From Microcella putealis (GTDB lineage: Bacteria > Actinomycetota > Actinomycetes > Actinomycetales > Microbacteriaceae): DNA of 64,000 nucleotides. Shown here one piece after another: positions 55,007 through 63,976 of this stretch. The position numbers were made by a program, and so were the translations under genes. The stretch lies in NCBI RefSeq assembly GCF_004216575.1, contig NZ_SGWW01000002.1, positions 186,001 to 250,000 on the forward strand, given 5' to 3'. Positions within the stretch are counted from its first letter, which is position 1, and every line of letters starts with the position of its first letter. The notes below the pieces were generated by a model. The model had not been told where the DNA came from and did no database searches. It saw only the letters and a program-made list of their open reading frames with translations.

Positions 55007-55296
55007 CGTCGAGTCCTTTCGCGTCGTCCCGAGATCGTTATCGCGACTTTCGGGAGGAATCCTTGACGACTGAGGATATCGCGGATACGTTCCCGGGTAG
55101 AACGATGCGTACGGCATCGAGCTCAGTTTTTCTCCGTGCAACTCTCGTGCAACACACCCGGAATGAACCGGGGCCGCGGCGACGTGATGACCCGAAGAAG
55201 ATCCGGACTCACGGACGCCGGCCATCGCTCTTCGCTCGCACACGCGAGCGATTCGCCGCACGATCTCGGTGTAACACGCCGAAGCACGGAGTAGAG

Positions 55297-56271
55297 ATGA
55301 CCACCCCCCGTACCCTCGCCGCGCTGAGCGCGTCGGCGCTCGTCCTCACCCTCGCCGCGTGTTCGCCCGGGGGCGATGGCCCGACCGAGGACGAGTTCTA
55401 TTCGCCCCTCAACGAGTACCTGTCGGCAGCCTGGGGCGGTGACCTCTCTGAAGAAGACTGGATGGCACAGGCCGAAGAAGACCAGCGCATCCGCGAAGAG
55501 ATCGTCGCCGAGTGCATGGCAGAGCAGGGCTTCGAGTACATCCCCGTTGTGGACATCGGGTGGGGGTCGAGTTCGGGCGACGAATGGAATCCTGACGACC
55601 GCGAATGGGTCGCGCAGTGGGGCTATGGGGCGGTGCGCTACCCGGGCATGAACGACGTGCCTGACCCTGATGAGCAGATGGTTGATCCGAACCAAGAGTA
55701 CGTCGAGAGTCTCTCTGAGTCCGAGATGACGGCGTTCTACGAGGCGTTGTACGGCCCGCAGCCGACGGAGGAGGAACTCAACGAAGACGGCTCGTACGAC
55801 TACAACTGGGAGACGGCGGGCTGCCAGGGCTTCGCCGAAAACGAGATTAGCGGTGAGAATCCGATCGATTCTGACGAGCACAAGCCCCTGATGGACGCCA
55901 TCAACGAGCTCTACATGCAGATGGAGACCAACCCGGCCTTCGCGGAGGTCGACGCAGAGTGGGTAACCTGCATGGCCGACGCCGGCTTCTCTGGCTTCAG
56001 CACGCAGCCCGACGCGCAGAACTCGGTCTACGACGAACTCAACAGCTACTACGAGGGCATGACCGAGTTCATCGAGGACGACCCCGCACTCGATGAGATC
56101 GCCGACCGCGAGGTTGAACTGGCCCTCGCCGACCTCGACTGCCGCGAGTCGACTGACTACCGCGAGCGACGCCAGGCCGTCTCCGTCGAGCTCGAAGAGC
56201 AGTTCATCGCCGACAACAAGGCTGCCCTCGACGCACTCGTCGCCGACGCTGAGCAGGGTCAGGGGCAGTGA
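55297..56271 (+). CDS. acidic lipoprotein with repeated Cys-Met-Ala-X-X-Gly-Phe motif
   Basis: 324 residues from the ATG with GGAG eight bases upstream. The signal peptide ends in a lipobox (LTLAAC, Cys about residue 23). The mature protein is strongly acidic and contains AECMAEQGFEY and TCMADAGFSG, two copies of C-M-A-(E/D)-X-G-F, plus further Cys. Similar lipoproteins of unknown function occur in actinobacteria. It is coupled (GTGA) to the peptidoglycan-binding adaptor gene and so probably works with that exporter on the outer face of the membrane. The 290 bases upstream contain no other gene. Confidence 0.78.
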   Translation: MTTPRTLAALSASALVLTLAACSPGGDGPTEDEFYSPLNEYLSAAWGGDLSEEDWMAQAEEDQRIREEIVAECMAEQGFEYIPVVDIGWGSSSGDEWNPDDREWVAQWGYGAVRYPGMNDVPDPDEQMVDPNQEYVESLSESEMTAFYEALYGPQPTEEELNEDGSYDYNWETAGCQGFAENEISGENPIDSDEHKPLMDAINELYMQMETNPAFAEVDAEWVTCMADAGFSGFSTQPDAQNSVYDELNSYYEGMTEFIEDDPALDEIADREVELALADLDCRESTDYRERRQAVSVELEEQFIADNKAALDALVADAEQGQGQ

Positions 56272-57803
56272 CGACCCCCGCTGTCAGCGGTTGGAAGCGA
56301 GTACTCGGGGCAAATCGCGCGGTGTGGGTGACGGCGGCAATCGCCGTCGTCGCCCTCGTCGCGGGTGTGCTGGTCGGGCGCTTTGTCGTTTCACCCGCCG
56401 ATGCCTCAGCATCGTCTGATGCGCCCGACCCCGGGCTCGTCACCGTTCCGGTCGAGTACGGCGTGCTCTCAAACGACCTCACCCTGCGGGGAGATGTCGG
56501 CTTCGCCGACTCCGTCGAGGTCACCATCGATGCGGCGTCGTTCGGCGGTGCCCCCGTCGTGACGGGAGCCGTGCCCGAGGTCGATTCGTCGCTCGAGCCG
56601 CTCTCGGTGGCGCTGGCCGTCACCGGCCGCCCGGTCATCGTGCTGCCAGGCGAGCTTCCGGCCTACCGCACCCTCGAATTCGGGATGCGCGGCCCCGACG
56701 TCGTTCAATTCAAAGAGGCGATGGCCGCCGTCGGCATCGCTGCGGGCGACCCGGCCTCCGACCTCTTCGACGCGACCGCGGCCAACGCCTTGACGGCGCT
56801 CTACGAGCGGGTCGGTTACGCCGCACCCGACGGTGCGGAGGGCGCCGAGGAGGCGCTGCGAGCCGCACAGGACGGGGTGCGGGGCGCGCAGCAGCAGCTC
56901 GACCAGGCGCGCGCGGAACTCGCGCGAGCATCCGGAGGGCCGTCGGCCGTCGATATTCGACAGGCCGACAACGCGGTGTCGAGCGCCCAACGGGCCGTGG
57001 AGGCGGCGATCGCGGCGAAGCCGCTGCCGCCGGAAGACACGGCCGCCGCCCTCGCTCAATGGAACGCGGGAGTCGGAGACGCCCGCGACAACCTCGCTCT
57101 GGCGCAGTTGCAACGTGAGCAGCTGGGCGCGGGCGTCAACACGAGCGCCGAACGCGCCGCCGTCGACTCAGCTCAGCAGTTCGTCACCGATGCGCAGCTC
57201 GAGCTGAGCCGCGCGCAGGAGGCGACCCTGCCGCAGTTGCCGTCGGGTGAGGTGCTGTACCTCACCGACCTGCCGCGCCGCGTCGACGCCGTCAACGTGG
57301 CGCGGGGGCAGGTGTTGCAGGGCGCGGCACTCATCGTGTCGGGTGCCGCGCTCACCATCGTGGGCGGCGTTGCGCCCGCTGATGCCGAGTTGCTGTCGGT
57401 CGGTGACCGCGCCCAGTTCGATCTGTTCGACGGCACCGCTCACGAAGCGACGATCACTGAGCTGACTCCTGGCGACAGCGCGACGGAGCGCTGGTCGGTC
57501 GTGCTTGAGCCCGATCCGCTGACCAGCGAGCAATCGATGCAGTTGCAGGGCTCGAACGTCAGAGTCCTCATCGCGGTCGGTGCGACGGCGGGCGAGGTCA
57601 TGCACGTACCCGTCGCGGCGCTGACCGCCGGGTCGGGCGGCGAGGCCCGCATCGAGATTGTCGACGGTGACCCCCGCGACGGCGAGCGCGCCGAAACGCG
57701 GCTCGTCGAGGTCGAGACGGGGCTTGCCGCGGGCGGCCAGGTCGAGGTGACCCCCGTTGACGGCGAGTTCAGCGAGGGCGACCTCGTGGTGGTGGGGCGG
57801 TGA
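56268..57803 (+). CDS. peptidoglycan-binding, HlyD-like periplasmic adaptor
   Basis: 511 residues, GTG start overlapping the lipoprotein stop. One N-terminal helix (about residues 19-41, AVWVTAAIAVVALVAGVLVG) anchors it. A peptidoglycan-binding domain (about 128-185; LEFGMRGPDVVQFKEAMAAVG) is inserted, then an Ala/Gln-rich coiled coil of 130 residues, a beta-barrel region and a C-terminal part as in membrane-fusion proteins. It connects the ABC exporter to the cell wall. The combination is typical of MacA-like adaptors in Gram-positive actinobacteria. Confidence 0.85.
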   Translation: MTTPAVSGWKRVLGANRAVWVTAAIAVVALVAGVLVGRFVVSPADASASSDAPDPGLVTVPVEYGVLSNDLTLRGDVGFADSVEVTIDAASFGGAPVVTGAVPEVDSSLEPLSVALAVTGRPVIVLPGELPAYRTLEFGMRGPDVVQFKEAMAAVGIAAGDPASDLFDATAANALTALYERVGYAAPDGAEGAEEALRAAQDGVRGAQQQLDQARAELARASGGPSAVDIRQADNAVSSAQRAVEAAIAAKPLPPEDTAAALAQWNAGVGDARDNLALAQLQREQLGAGVNTSAERAAVDSAQQFVTDAQLELSRAQEATLPQLPSGEVLYLTDLPRRVDAVNVARGQVLQGAALIVSGAALTIVGGVAPADAELLSVGDRAQFDLFDGTAHEATITELTPGDSATERWSVVLEPDPLTSEQSMQLQGSNVRVLIAVGATAGEVMHVPVAALTAGSGGEARIEIVDGDPRDGERAETRLVEVETGLAAGGQVEVTPVDGEFSEGDLVVVGR

Positions 57804-58471
57804 CGCTGATCGAGCTGCGTGATCTGACGCGCTCGTTTCCGGGCCCGCCGGAAGTGCAAGCACTGAAGGCGGTCAACCTCACCATCGGCCGCGGTGACTA
57901 CCTGTCGATCGTCGGGCCGAGCGGCTCGGGCAAGTCGACAATGCTCAACATCCTCGGCCTGCTCGACCGGCCCACGGTCGGCGAGTACCGAATCGATGGG
58001 GTGCTCACGGGGGGTCTCGATGAGGATGCGCGGGCGGGCGTCCGCGCGCAGCGCATCGGATTCGTATTCCAGTCGTTTCACCTCATGCCGCGCCGCACGG
58101 TGTTCGAGAACGTGCTCATGCCGATGGCCTACAGCGGGGTGCCGCGCGCCGAACGCATCGACCGCGCCCGCCAGACGCTCGAACGCGTCGGGCTGGGGCA
58201 TCGACTCGACTTCTTGCCGACGACACTCTCGGGCGGCGAGCGGCAGCGCGTCGCGGTCGCCCGCGCCGTCGTCAGCCGGCCGTCGATCGTGCTTGCTGAC
58301 GAGCCGACCGGCAATCTCGACCAGGCGACGAGCGGCGAGGTGATGTCGCTGTTCGACGATCTGCGCAATGACGGATTGACTCTCGTCGTCATCACGCACG
58401 ATCCCGAGGTCGCGACGCGCGCCGACCGGGTGGTGCGCATCACCGACGGCCGCCTGGAAGAGCGACGATGA
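57800..58471 (+). CDS. ABC transporter ATP-binding protein, MacB/LolD type
   Basis: 223 residues, GTG start overlapping the adaptor gene. Walker A GPSGSGKSTMLNILG, Q-loop FVFQSFHLMP, signature LSGGERQRVAVARA, Walker B SIVLADEPTGNLDQ, H-loop ITHD. The close pairing with an FtsX-type permease makes it a MacB-type exporter or mechanotransmission ATPase. The next gene overlaps by four bases. Confidence 0.95.
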   Translation: MTLIELRDLTRSFPGPPEVQALKAVNLTIGRGDYLSIVGPSGSGKSTMLNILGLLDRPTVGEYRIDGVLTGGLDEDARAGVRAQRIGFVFQSFHLMPRRTVFENVLMPMAYSGVPRAERIDRARQTLERVGLGHRLDFLPTTLSGGERQRVAVARAVVSRPSIVLADEPTGNLDQATSGEVMSLFDDLRNDGLTLVVITHDPEVATRADRVVRITDGRLEERR

Positions 58472-59841
58472 CGCGGCGGATGCGCATCCGCCTGCCCTGG
58501 CGACGTCGCAACGCGGCTGCGGGCGCCGGGAGGACCGGCGGCCCGAGCCTCGACGGGGGCGCTGGCACAGAGACGGGGGCGCACGACAAGACAGCGGTAT
58601 CGCTCGTCACCCCGGTGCCCCGCGTCGACCGCTTCACGACGCAAGACCTCGTGGTCGAGGCGATCGCCGACGTGGGGTCTCGGCCCGGCCGGCTCGTCAT
58701 GACGCTCGCTGGCACTGTTCTGGGTGTGGGTGCCCTCGTCGCGACGCTCGGCTTCGCGCAGACCGCCGAGTATCAGATCGCCCGGCAGTTCGACGCGGTG
58801 CGCTCGACGCAGGTCGTCGTCAGCCCCGGCAGCGCGCAGACGCAGTCGGGCGGCTCGGTCGCCACAGCCCGACTGCCGTGGGATTCAGTCGAGCGCGTCG
58901 AACGCCTCGCCGGGGTCGAAGCGGCCGCGACGATCAGCGAGCTCTCGCTCGATGGCGAAGAGGTCACGACCGTGCCGGTCAACGACCCGTCGGCCGCGAC
59001 CATCGCCGCGCCGCGGCTCATGGCCGCCGACCCCGATCTGCTCGACGTGATCGGCTCATCCATCGTCACGGGGCGGATGTTCGACTCCGGTCACGCCGAC
59101 CGCGCCGACCGCGTCGTCGTCATCGGCGAGCGCGCGGCCGAACGACTGGGGCTCAACCGCATCGACCGGCAGCCCGCGGTGTTCATCGGCGACCGACCGT
59201 ACGCCGTGATCGGCATCTACGGGGAGGCGCAGGCGCGCGGCGAACTGGCCGACGCGATCATCATGCCCACGGCGACGGCGCGCGATGAGCGGGCGCTCGC
59301 GGCGCCATCCGAGCTGCAGATTCGCATCGCCCCCGGCGCGGGCGAGCTGGTGGGCGAGCAGGCATCGCTGGCGCTCTTGCCGAACACGCCCGAGAACCTC
59401 GACGTGTCGGCGCCGAGCGCGAGCTCGAATCTGCGGCAAAACGTGCAGTCTGACGTGAACGTCGTCTTCCTGATCCTCGGCGGCATCGTGCTACTCGCCG
59501 GCGCTCTGGGAATCGCGAATGTCACGATGCTGAACGTCTCCGAGCGCATCCCCGAAATCGGCCTGCGGCGGGCACTCGGTGCCACCCGCCGCCAGATCGG
59601 CGCGCAGTTCGTGATCGAGTCGGCCGTGATCGGCCTGCTGGGCGGGCTCATGGGAGCGGCGCTCGCCGTCGTGTCTCTCGTCGGTCTGTCGCTCGCGCGC
59701 GGCTGGACTCCCATCATCGACCCGTGGGTGACGGTCGGCGGCGTGCTGCTCGGCTCGCTCGTGGGGCTCGCCGCGGGCTGGCTGCCGGCGCGACGCGCGT
59801 CGCGCATCGAGCCGGTGTCGGCGCTGCGCGGCGGCACCTAG
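58468..59841 (+). CDS. FtsX/MacB-type ABC permease
   Basis: 457 residues. A long polar N-terminus (about 70 residues) precedes helix 1 (RLVMTLAGTVLGVGALVATL). The large extracytoplasmic MacB_PCD-like domain (about 98-325) follows, then three helices of the FtsX domain (about 330-450; VNVVFLILGGIVLLAGALGI, NVSERIPEIGLRRALGATRR). Together with the ATPase, adaptor and lipoprotein it forms a MacAB-like exporter. Substrate unknown. Confidence 0.92.
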   Translation: MTRRMRIRLPWRRRNAAAGAGRTGGPSLDGGAGTETGAHDKTAVSLVTPVPRVDRFTTQDLVVEAIADVGSRPGRLVMTLAGTVLGVGALVATLGFAQTAEYQIARQFDAVRSTQVVVSPGSAQTQSGGSVATARLPWDSVERVERLAGVEAAATISELSLDGEEVTTVPVNDPSAATIAAPRLMAADPDLLDVIGSSIVTGRMFDSGHADRADRVVVIGERAAERLGLNRIDRQPAVFIGDRPYAVIGIYGEAQARGELADAIIMPTATARDERALAAPSELQIRIAPGAGELVGEQASLALLPNTPENLDVSAPSASSNLRQNVQSDVNVVFLILGGIVLLAGALGIANVTMLNVSERIPEIGLRRALGATRRQIGAQFVIESAVIGLLGGLMGAALAVVSLVGLSLARGWTPIIDPWVTVGGVLLGSLVGLAAGWLPARRASRIEPVSALRGGT

Positions 59842-59995
59842 AGGTCGCGGTCAGCGGGCGGCGACTGGCGGCGCGAAGCGCGAGCGGTGCCTGCGCGAAA
59901 AGGCGGGATCACTTTAAAGACTGACTATTCGCGCTGAGGCTTCCACAAATACGCAGGTGGGGGTCCTGAATCGCTCGCCGTGAGGCAAGCTTCTG

Positions 59996-60001
59996 CATTA
60001 T
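59996..60001 (+). promoter_or_regulatory. -10-like CATTAT, leaderless type
   Basis: It ends seven bases before the ATG at 60009. Within 59842-59995 I see no gene; a TTTAAAG stretch near 59913 and a TTCCACAAA near 59941 are AT-richer. Confidence 0.35.
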
Positions 60002-60008
60002 GGCGCGC

Positions 60009-60725
60009 ATGCGATTCGACGAGCTCACATTTCACTACGGCGAATCGCTCGCTCTCGATCGTTTGTCTGCGAGTTTTTCGTCGGATCGGATCGCGGTGCT
60101 CGGGCCCAATGGCGCGGGGAAGTCGACTCTCTTGTCGATCCTCGACACCAGTGCCGTCGCAAGCGCGGGGAGTTTCGACTTTGGTGGAATGACGATCACT
60201 CGCCGCACACGGCAGGTGCTTCGAGAAACATTAGGCGTCGTTCCACAATCGCTCGCGATGATGCCCTCGTACACCTGTCACGAGGTTCTGGCCTACGTCT
60301 GTTGGTTGCGAAGTATTCCGGCGAAGTGGGCACCTCGTCGTATCGCCGAGTCGCTCGCCGCGGTTGGTCTTTCCGACTTCGAGTGGACGCGCGTACGGGC
60401 GCTTTCCGGGGGAATGCGTCAGCGACTGGCTCTCGCTCAGGCTCTTGTTAACCGCCCCAAACTGCTGCTTTTGGACGAACCGACGGTCGGCCTCGACCCT
60501 TTCCAGCGTGCAGAGTTTCGCGGATACCTTGAGGCCCTTCCCGAAACGACCGTGCTCTTTGCGACGCATCTCGTGGATGACGTGGCACACATCGCGCGTG
60601 AGGTGCTGATCATCGACAAAGGGTCTGCCGTCTGGGCTGGCGCGATTGGATCCCTGGTTGGGCCTGGTCAAGTCAGTGGGCCTGCGATCGAACAGCGCTA
60701 TATCGAGCTGACAACGTCCCGATGA
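60009..60725 (+). CDS. ABC transporter ATP-binding protein of a foreign-looking cassette
   Basis: 238 residues from the ATG at 60009; an ATG three codons earlier overlaps the -10-like hexamer. Walker A LGPNGAGKSTLLSILDTS, signature LSGGMRQRLALAQAL, Walker B LLLLDEPTVGLDP, H-loop ATHLVDDV. CcmA/ABC-2 exporter type. Codon use is unlike the neighbours: TTA leucine codon at 60231, frequent CTT, GTT and TCG codons, visibly lower GC. It overlaps the permease gene by four bases. Confidence 0.92.
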   Translation: MRFDELTFHYGESLALDRLSASFSSDRIAVLGPNGAGKSTLLSILDTSAVASAGSFDFGGMTITRRTRQVLRETLGVVPQSLAMMPSYTCHEVLAYVCWLRSIPAKWAPRRIAESLAAVGLSDFEWTRVRALSGGMRQRLALAQALVNRPKLLLLDEPTVGLDPFQRAEFRGYLEALPETTVLFATHLVDDVAHIAREVLIIDKGSAVWAGAIGSLVGPGQVSGPAIEQRYIELTTSR

Positions 60726-61918
60726 TGTGGGCGTGGTGGGCTGAATTTCACAGGGGTGTTCCCCCCGCAGCTGGCGCGGTGACGGGCGTGGTTGGCGTAC
60801 TCATCGCTATGCAGGTAGATCCCGGCGAGTTGCTGGCGGGTTGCGCGGACGTTCTGAATATCGGTCTGGTCATCGCGGTGACGACCTCGCCTATCGCGCT
60901 CGGCGCTGCCGCGATCCACGTTGCGATGCTCTCTGCTAGCGGTCTCCTTCGAATCGCAAACACGTCCATCCGTGGGAAGGACGGTGCATTACGACGGGCA
61001 TGGGGAGTCATCGCAACATGGGCGTGGCTGGGGTCAGCTCTGTCGCAGGTCGTGCTCGCGGCTCGCGCCGATCTTTCCGGCTATTGCTCCGCACCCATGC
61101 TGATTCTGCCGGCGACTGCGGTCGTGTTCCCCCTTGTGATGAGTGGGCTGGGAATTCTGCTTGGTGCCGCCTATCGGCACTGGGCGGCCGGTGTCATCGG
61201 TGCCGGTGCCGCCTTCATCGTTGTCCTTGGTGTGCAGCAGCTTGAGGGTAACGCCGGAAGGTTCGTGCCCACCTCGATTTACACGACGTATCAGCCGTTC
61301 TTCGAGCCGAACGTCCCGCTTGGCGTTGGTCGAATCTTGGTCTACGGGGCGTTGATTGCTCTCGTGTGGCTCGTGCTATCAGCGACACTCCGAGCGCGAG
61401 TTGTGAGCGCGGTCACGGTTGCCATGCTCGGTGCTACGGGCATCGGTATCGGATCCACCGCCAGTCCCGAACCCGTCGCGTACCGGACTCCACCGGAAGC
61501 CGTCTGCCAAATGTCGTCGAGGGCTGAATTTTGCGTGTGGCCGGAGAGCGTGCAAGCACTCGATCGCGGACTTGACGCGATCAATCTCATCGTTGGCATC
61601 GTCGATGACCGCTTCCCGACGCCAACTCGTTTCAGTCAAGAGGGCCTTACCCCCCTGACCGAGCCGGGCGTGATGCGGTTTGATTCGCGGAGTTTCGCGC
61701 GTGACGACCTTGAGCTCGCGGCGATCCGCTCTCTCGTACCTGAACCCAACTGCTCGGCAGGCTTAGATGCGTGGTTCGACATCATCGATTGGGTCTCCGC
61801 GGTTCGCTCGCCCGAATTCGCGACTCCAGAGGTTGCTCGCGTGCGAGCACAGGAGGACGCGGTCCAGCGCGAATGGCTTGACGAGCGTTATACGATCGCC
61901 ACTGAGATATGCGACTAA
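60722..61918 (+). CDS. ABC-2-like permease with extracytoplasmic C-terminal domain
   Basis: 398 residues. About six hydrophobic helices in the first 245 residues, then a soluble domain of about 150 residues beginning ASPEPVAYRTPPEAVCQMSS and containing EFCVWPESVQALDRGL. A pair of Cys and the CVWPE stretch resemble an uncharacterised domain I have seen fused to ABC permeases of actinobacteria (DUF7224-like, tentative). In-frame TTA codons at 60989 and 61763, low GC. The partner ATPase overlaps it. Substrate unknown; exporter or immunity/defence-like role are both possible. Confidence 0.72.
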   Translation: MMWAWWAEFHRGVPPAAGAVTGVVGVLIAMQVDPGELLAGCADVLNIGLVIAVTTSPIALGAAAIHVAMLSASGLLRIANTSIRGKDGALRRAWGVIATWAWLGSALSQVVLAARADLSGYCSAPMLILPATAVVFPLVMSGLGILLGAAYRHWAAGVIGAGAAFIVVLGVQQLEGNAGRFVPTSIYTTYQPFFEPNVPLGVGRILVYGALIALVWLVLSATLRARVVSAVTVAMLGATGIGIGSTASPEPVAYRTPPEAVCQMSSRAEFCVWPESVQALDRGLDAINLIVGIVDDRFPTPTRFSQEGLTPLTEPGVMRFDSRSFARDDLELAAIRSLVPEPNCSAGLDAWFDIIDWVSAVRSPEFATPEVARVRAQEDAVQREWLDERYTIATEICD

Positions 61919-61922
61919 GAAG

Positions 61923-62552
61923 ATGACTCATCGTCGTGTGGCTGCTCTCATCCACGGGTGGAAACTTCTCCCGGGCCTTCTCGCCTTGGGGGTGTTCGCT
62001 CCGCTCGTCGCGTCGCGGTTCCAGATCCCACTTCCGCAGTTTTTCGCGGTGGACCGCGTGAATGTGTCGGCTAGTACGCTCGCGCTGGCGGGCTTGGTTG
62101 TCGCCTTTGTCGTCACCCTCGACGAGCCAGTGGGTCATGTGTGGCGCACCAGTAGTAGGCCCGTGCGGCGGATCGCAGTGATTCGATTTGTTTGCCTTGT
62201 TGGCATTGCGGCCTTGGTTGGAGTCTTCGCCCTTCCACCTTTGCAAGCGGGACTCAATTCGGCAATCCTCGTGGTGCTCTCGGTCGAGGTCGCCGCGGCC
62301 CGCCGGTTATTCGGCACTCAACTGGCGTGGATTATTCCGCTGACGCATGTTGCATTCTCCAGCGTGTTTGGTGTCGTGGGCGAAGTCCTTCAGCCGTGGG
62401 CTTGGCCGATTGCTGAGGACCTCACTGGTGAGCGGGCTGTGGCCATGATGCTCACCATGCTGGTGGGCAGTGTGATCCTCGTCGCACCAAAACGCCTGCT
62501 TTATGCTCGCGCTCAGCGGGCGGCGACCGGGGGAGTGAAACGCGAGCGGTAG
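61923..62552 (+). CDS. integral membrane protein of the same cassette
   Basis: 209 residues, starting four bases after the permease stop. Six hydrophobic helices with short loops, including LLPGLLALGVFAPLVASRF and VIRFVCLVGIAALVGVFALP. No recognised family. A TTA codon at 62307, and part of the gene is about 57% GC. Its last 40 bases overlap the convergent reductase gene. Probably a second membrane subunit of the cassette. Confidence 0.7.
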   Translation: MTHRRVAALIHGWKLLPGLLALGVFAPLVASRFQIPLPQFFAVDRVNVSASTLALAGLVVAFVVTLDEPVGHVWRTSSRPVRRIAVIRFVCLVGIAALVGVFALPPLQAGLNSAILVVLSVEVAAARRLFGTQLAWIIPLTHVAFSSVFGVVGEVLQPWAWPIAEDLTGERAVAMMLTMLVGSVILVAPKRLLYARAQRAATGGVKRER

Positions 62553-63760
62553 CCCTGAACGGCGCCCCGCATCCCGATGCCGCAGACGCCGACGAGCTCG
62601 TCGCCGCGGAAGAACTCGACCACGCACTCGTCCTCGAGCGTGCCCGCCACGACCTCGCTGCGGTCGGCCAGGTACGTCATGCCGAAGGCGAGGAGGTGCA
62701 TGTCGTACTGGTCGGACCAGAACGAGGGCAGCGGGGCGAACGGCGCCTCGATGATTGGCGCGCAGTCGTCGCCACGCAGGTGCGCCGCGAGCACCTGGCC
62801 CGCGCGCTTGCCAGTCTCGGTCGGCAGGTTCCAGTGCTCGACCCGGCGCGCAACCTCGTCGAACAGCGGGTTCGGGTAGCGGGCCACGTCGCCCACCGCA
62901 TAGACGTTCTCGAGCACGGTGCCGTCGGCGCGCACGGCCTGTAGGCCACCGTTCACGAGCACGCCGTCGCTCGCGTCAAGCCCCGAGCCCTCGAGCCACT
63001 CGGTGTTCGCGTCCGAGCCGATCGCGACGACCAGCACGTCGCACTCGAGCATGACGCCGCTCGTGAGAATCACGCGCTCAACGCTCGGGTCGCCCACCAG
63101 GCCGAAGAGCCCGTTCTCGCAGAAGAAGCGCACTCCGTGTGCCTCGTGGCGGCGGCGCACCTCCGCGCCGAGCTGCGGCCCGATCGCGCGCTCGAGCGGG
63201 ATGCGCGACTGCGACACGACCGACACGGTCGCCGCGCCCGCCTTCGCCGCCGTCGCCGCAATCTCGCAGCCGATGAACCCCGAGCCCAAAATCACGACGT
63301 TCGCGCCGGGGCGCAGCGCCTGACGCAGCGCCACCGCGTCGTCGAGCGTGCGCAGCACGTGGATGCCGGTGAGGCCGTGATCGTCGATGGGCAACGGCTT
63401 CGGGCGCAGCCCCGTCGCGATCACGAGCGCCCGATACGGATGCTCGGCGCCGGTTTCGTCGACCACCACCTGCCGCTCGGTGTCGAGCGACGCAGCAGCC
63501 CTGCCGAGCACCCACTCGACGTTCTCTTCGAGCGCCGAGCGGATCGGGAAGGCCACATCCTCGTGGCCCTGCCCCTCGGTCTGCAGCAGCTCTTTCGACA
63601 GCGGCGGGCGGTTGTAGGGCGCGTGGGGTTCGGCGCCGAGAAACGTGATCGGGCCGGCGTAGCCGGCGCGGCGCAGGTTCTCGGCCGTGCGCAAGCCGGC
63701 CATCGACGCGCCGACGATCAGTACGGGGCGGTCGTCAGCATCCGTCATGGGGTCAGTCAT
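62513..63760 (-). CDS. FAD-dependent ferredoxin reductase
   Basis: 415 residues. Two Rossmann folds: VLIVGASMAGLRTAENLRRAG (FAD) and VVILGSGFIGCEIAATAAKAG (NAD(P)H), then VYAVGDVARYPNPLFDEVAR and a C-terminal reductase domain. It matches rhodocoxin/putidaredoxin-reductase-like proteins that supply electrons to cytochrome P450 or Rieske oxygenases. It sits 21 bases after the ferredoxin gene in the same orientation. A second ATG 12 bases downstream is possible. The end overlaps the foreign cassette. Confidence 0.93.
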   Translation of the reverse strand: MTDPMTDADDRPVLIVGASMAGLRTAENLRRAGYAGPITFLGAEPHAPYNRPPLSKELLQTEGQGHEDVAFPIRSALEENVEWVLGRAAASLDTERQVVVDETGAEHPYRALVIATGLRPKPLPIDDHGLTGIHVLRTLDDAVALRQALRPGANVVILGSGFIGCEIAATAAKAGAATVSVVSQSRIPLERAIGPQLGAEVRRRHEAHGVRFFCENGLFGLVGDPSVERVILTSGVMLECDVLVVAIGSDANTEWLEGSGLDASDGVLVNGGLQAVRADGTVLENVYAVGDVARYPNPLFDEVARRVEHWNLPTETGKRAGQVLAAHLRGDDCAPIIEAPFAPLPSFWSDQYDMHLLAFGMTYLADRSEVVAGTLEDECVVEFFRGDELVGVCGIGMRGAVQGYRSRFTPPVAAR

Positions 63761-63781
63761 GATCGATCGTGACGAGCGCGA

Positions 63782-63976
63782 TTACTCGCGCATGAGCGTG
63801 ATCGCCTGCATGGGGCAGACGTCGGCGGCGGCTTCGAGGTCGCCGAGCATCTCGTCGGGCGCCTCGGCCTGGTACTCGAGCTTGTCGTCGGCGTTCAGCT
63901 GAAACACCTCGGGCGCCTCGAACACGCACTGGCCGTAGTGCTGGCACTTGTTCATGTCGACGTCGATCTTGATCAT
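63782..63976 (-). CDS. 3Fe-4S-type ferredoxin
   Basis: 64 residues. KCQHYGQCVFEAPEVFQL (Cys-X5-Cys) and DVCPMQAITLM give three Cys ligands, the pattern of a 3Fe-4S ferredoxin for P450 enzymes (SuaB/FdxD type). ATG with GAGGAG seven to twelve bases upstream. Likely the electron partner of the reductase; an oxygenase gene would be expected upstream, outside the window. Confidence 0.92.
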   Translation of the reverse strand: MIKIDVDMNKCQHYGQCVFEAPEVFQLNADDKLEYQAEAPDEMLGDLEAAADVCPMQAITLMRE

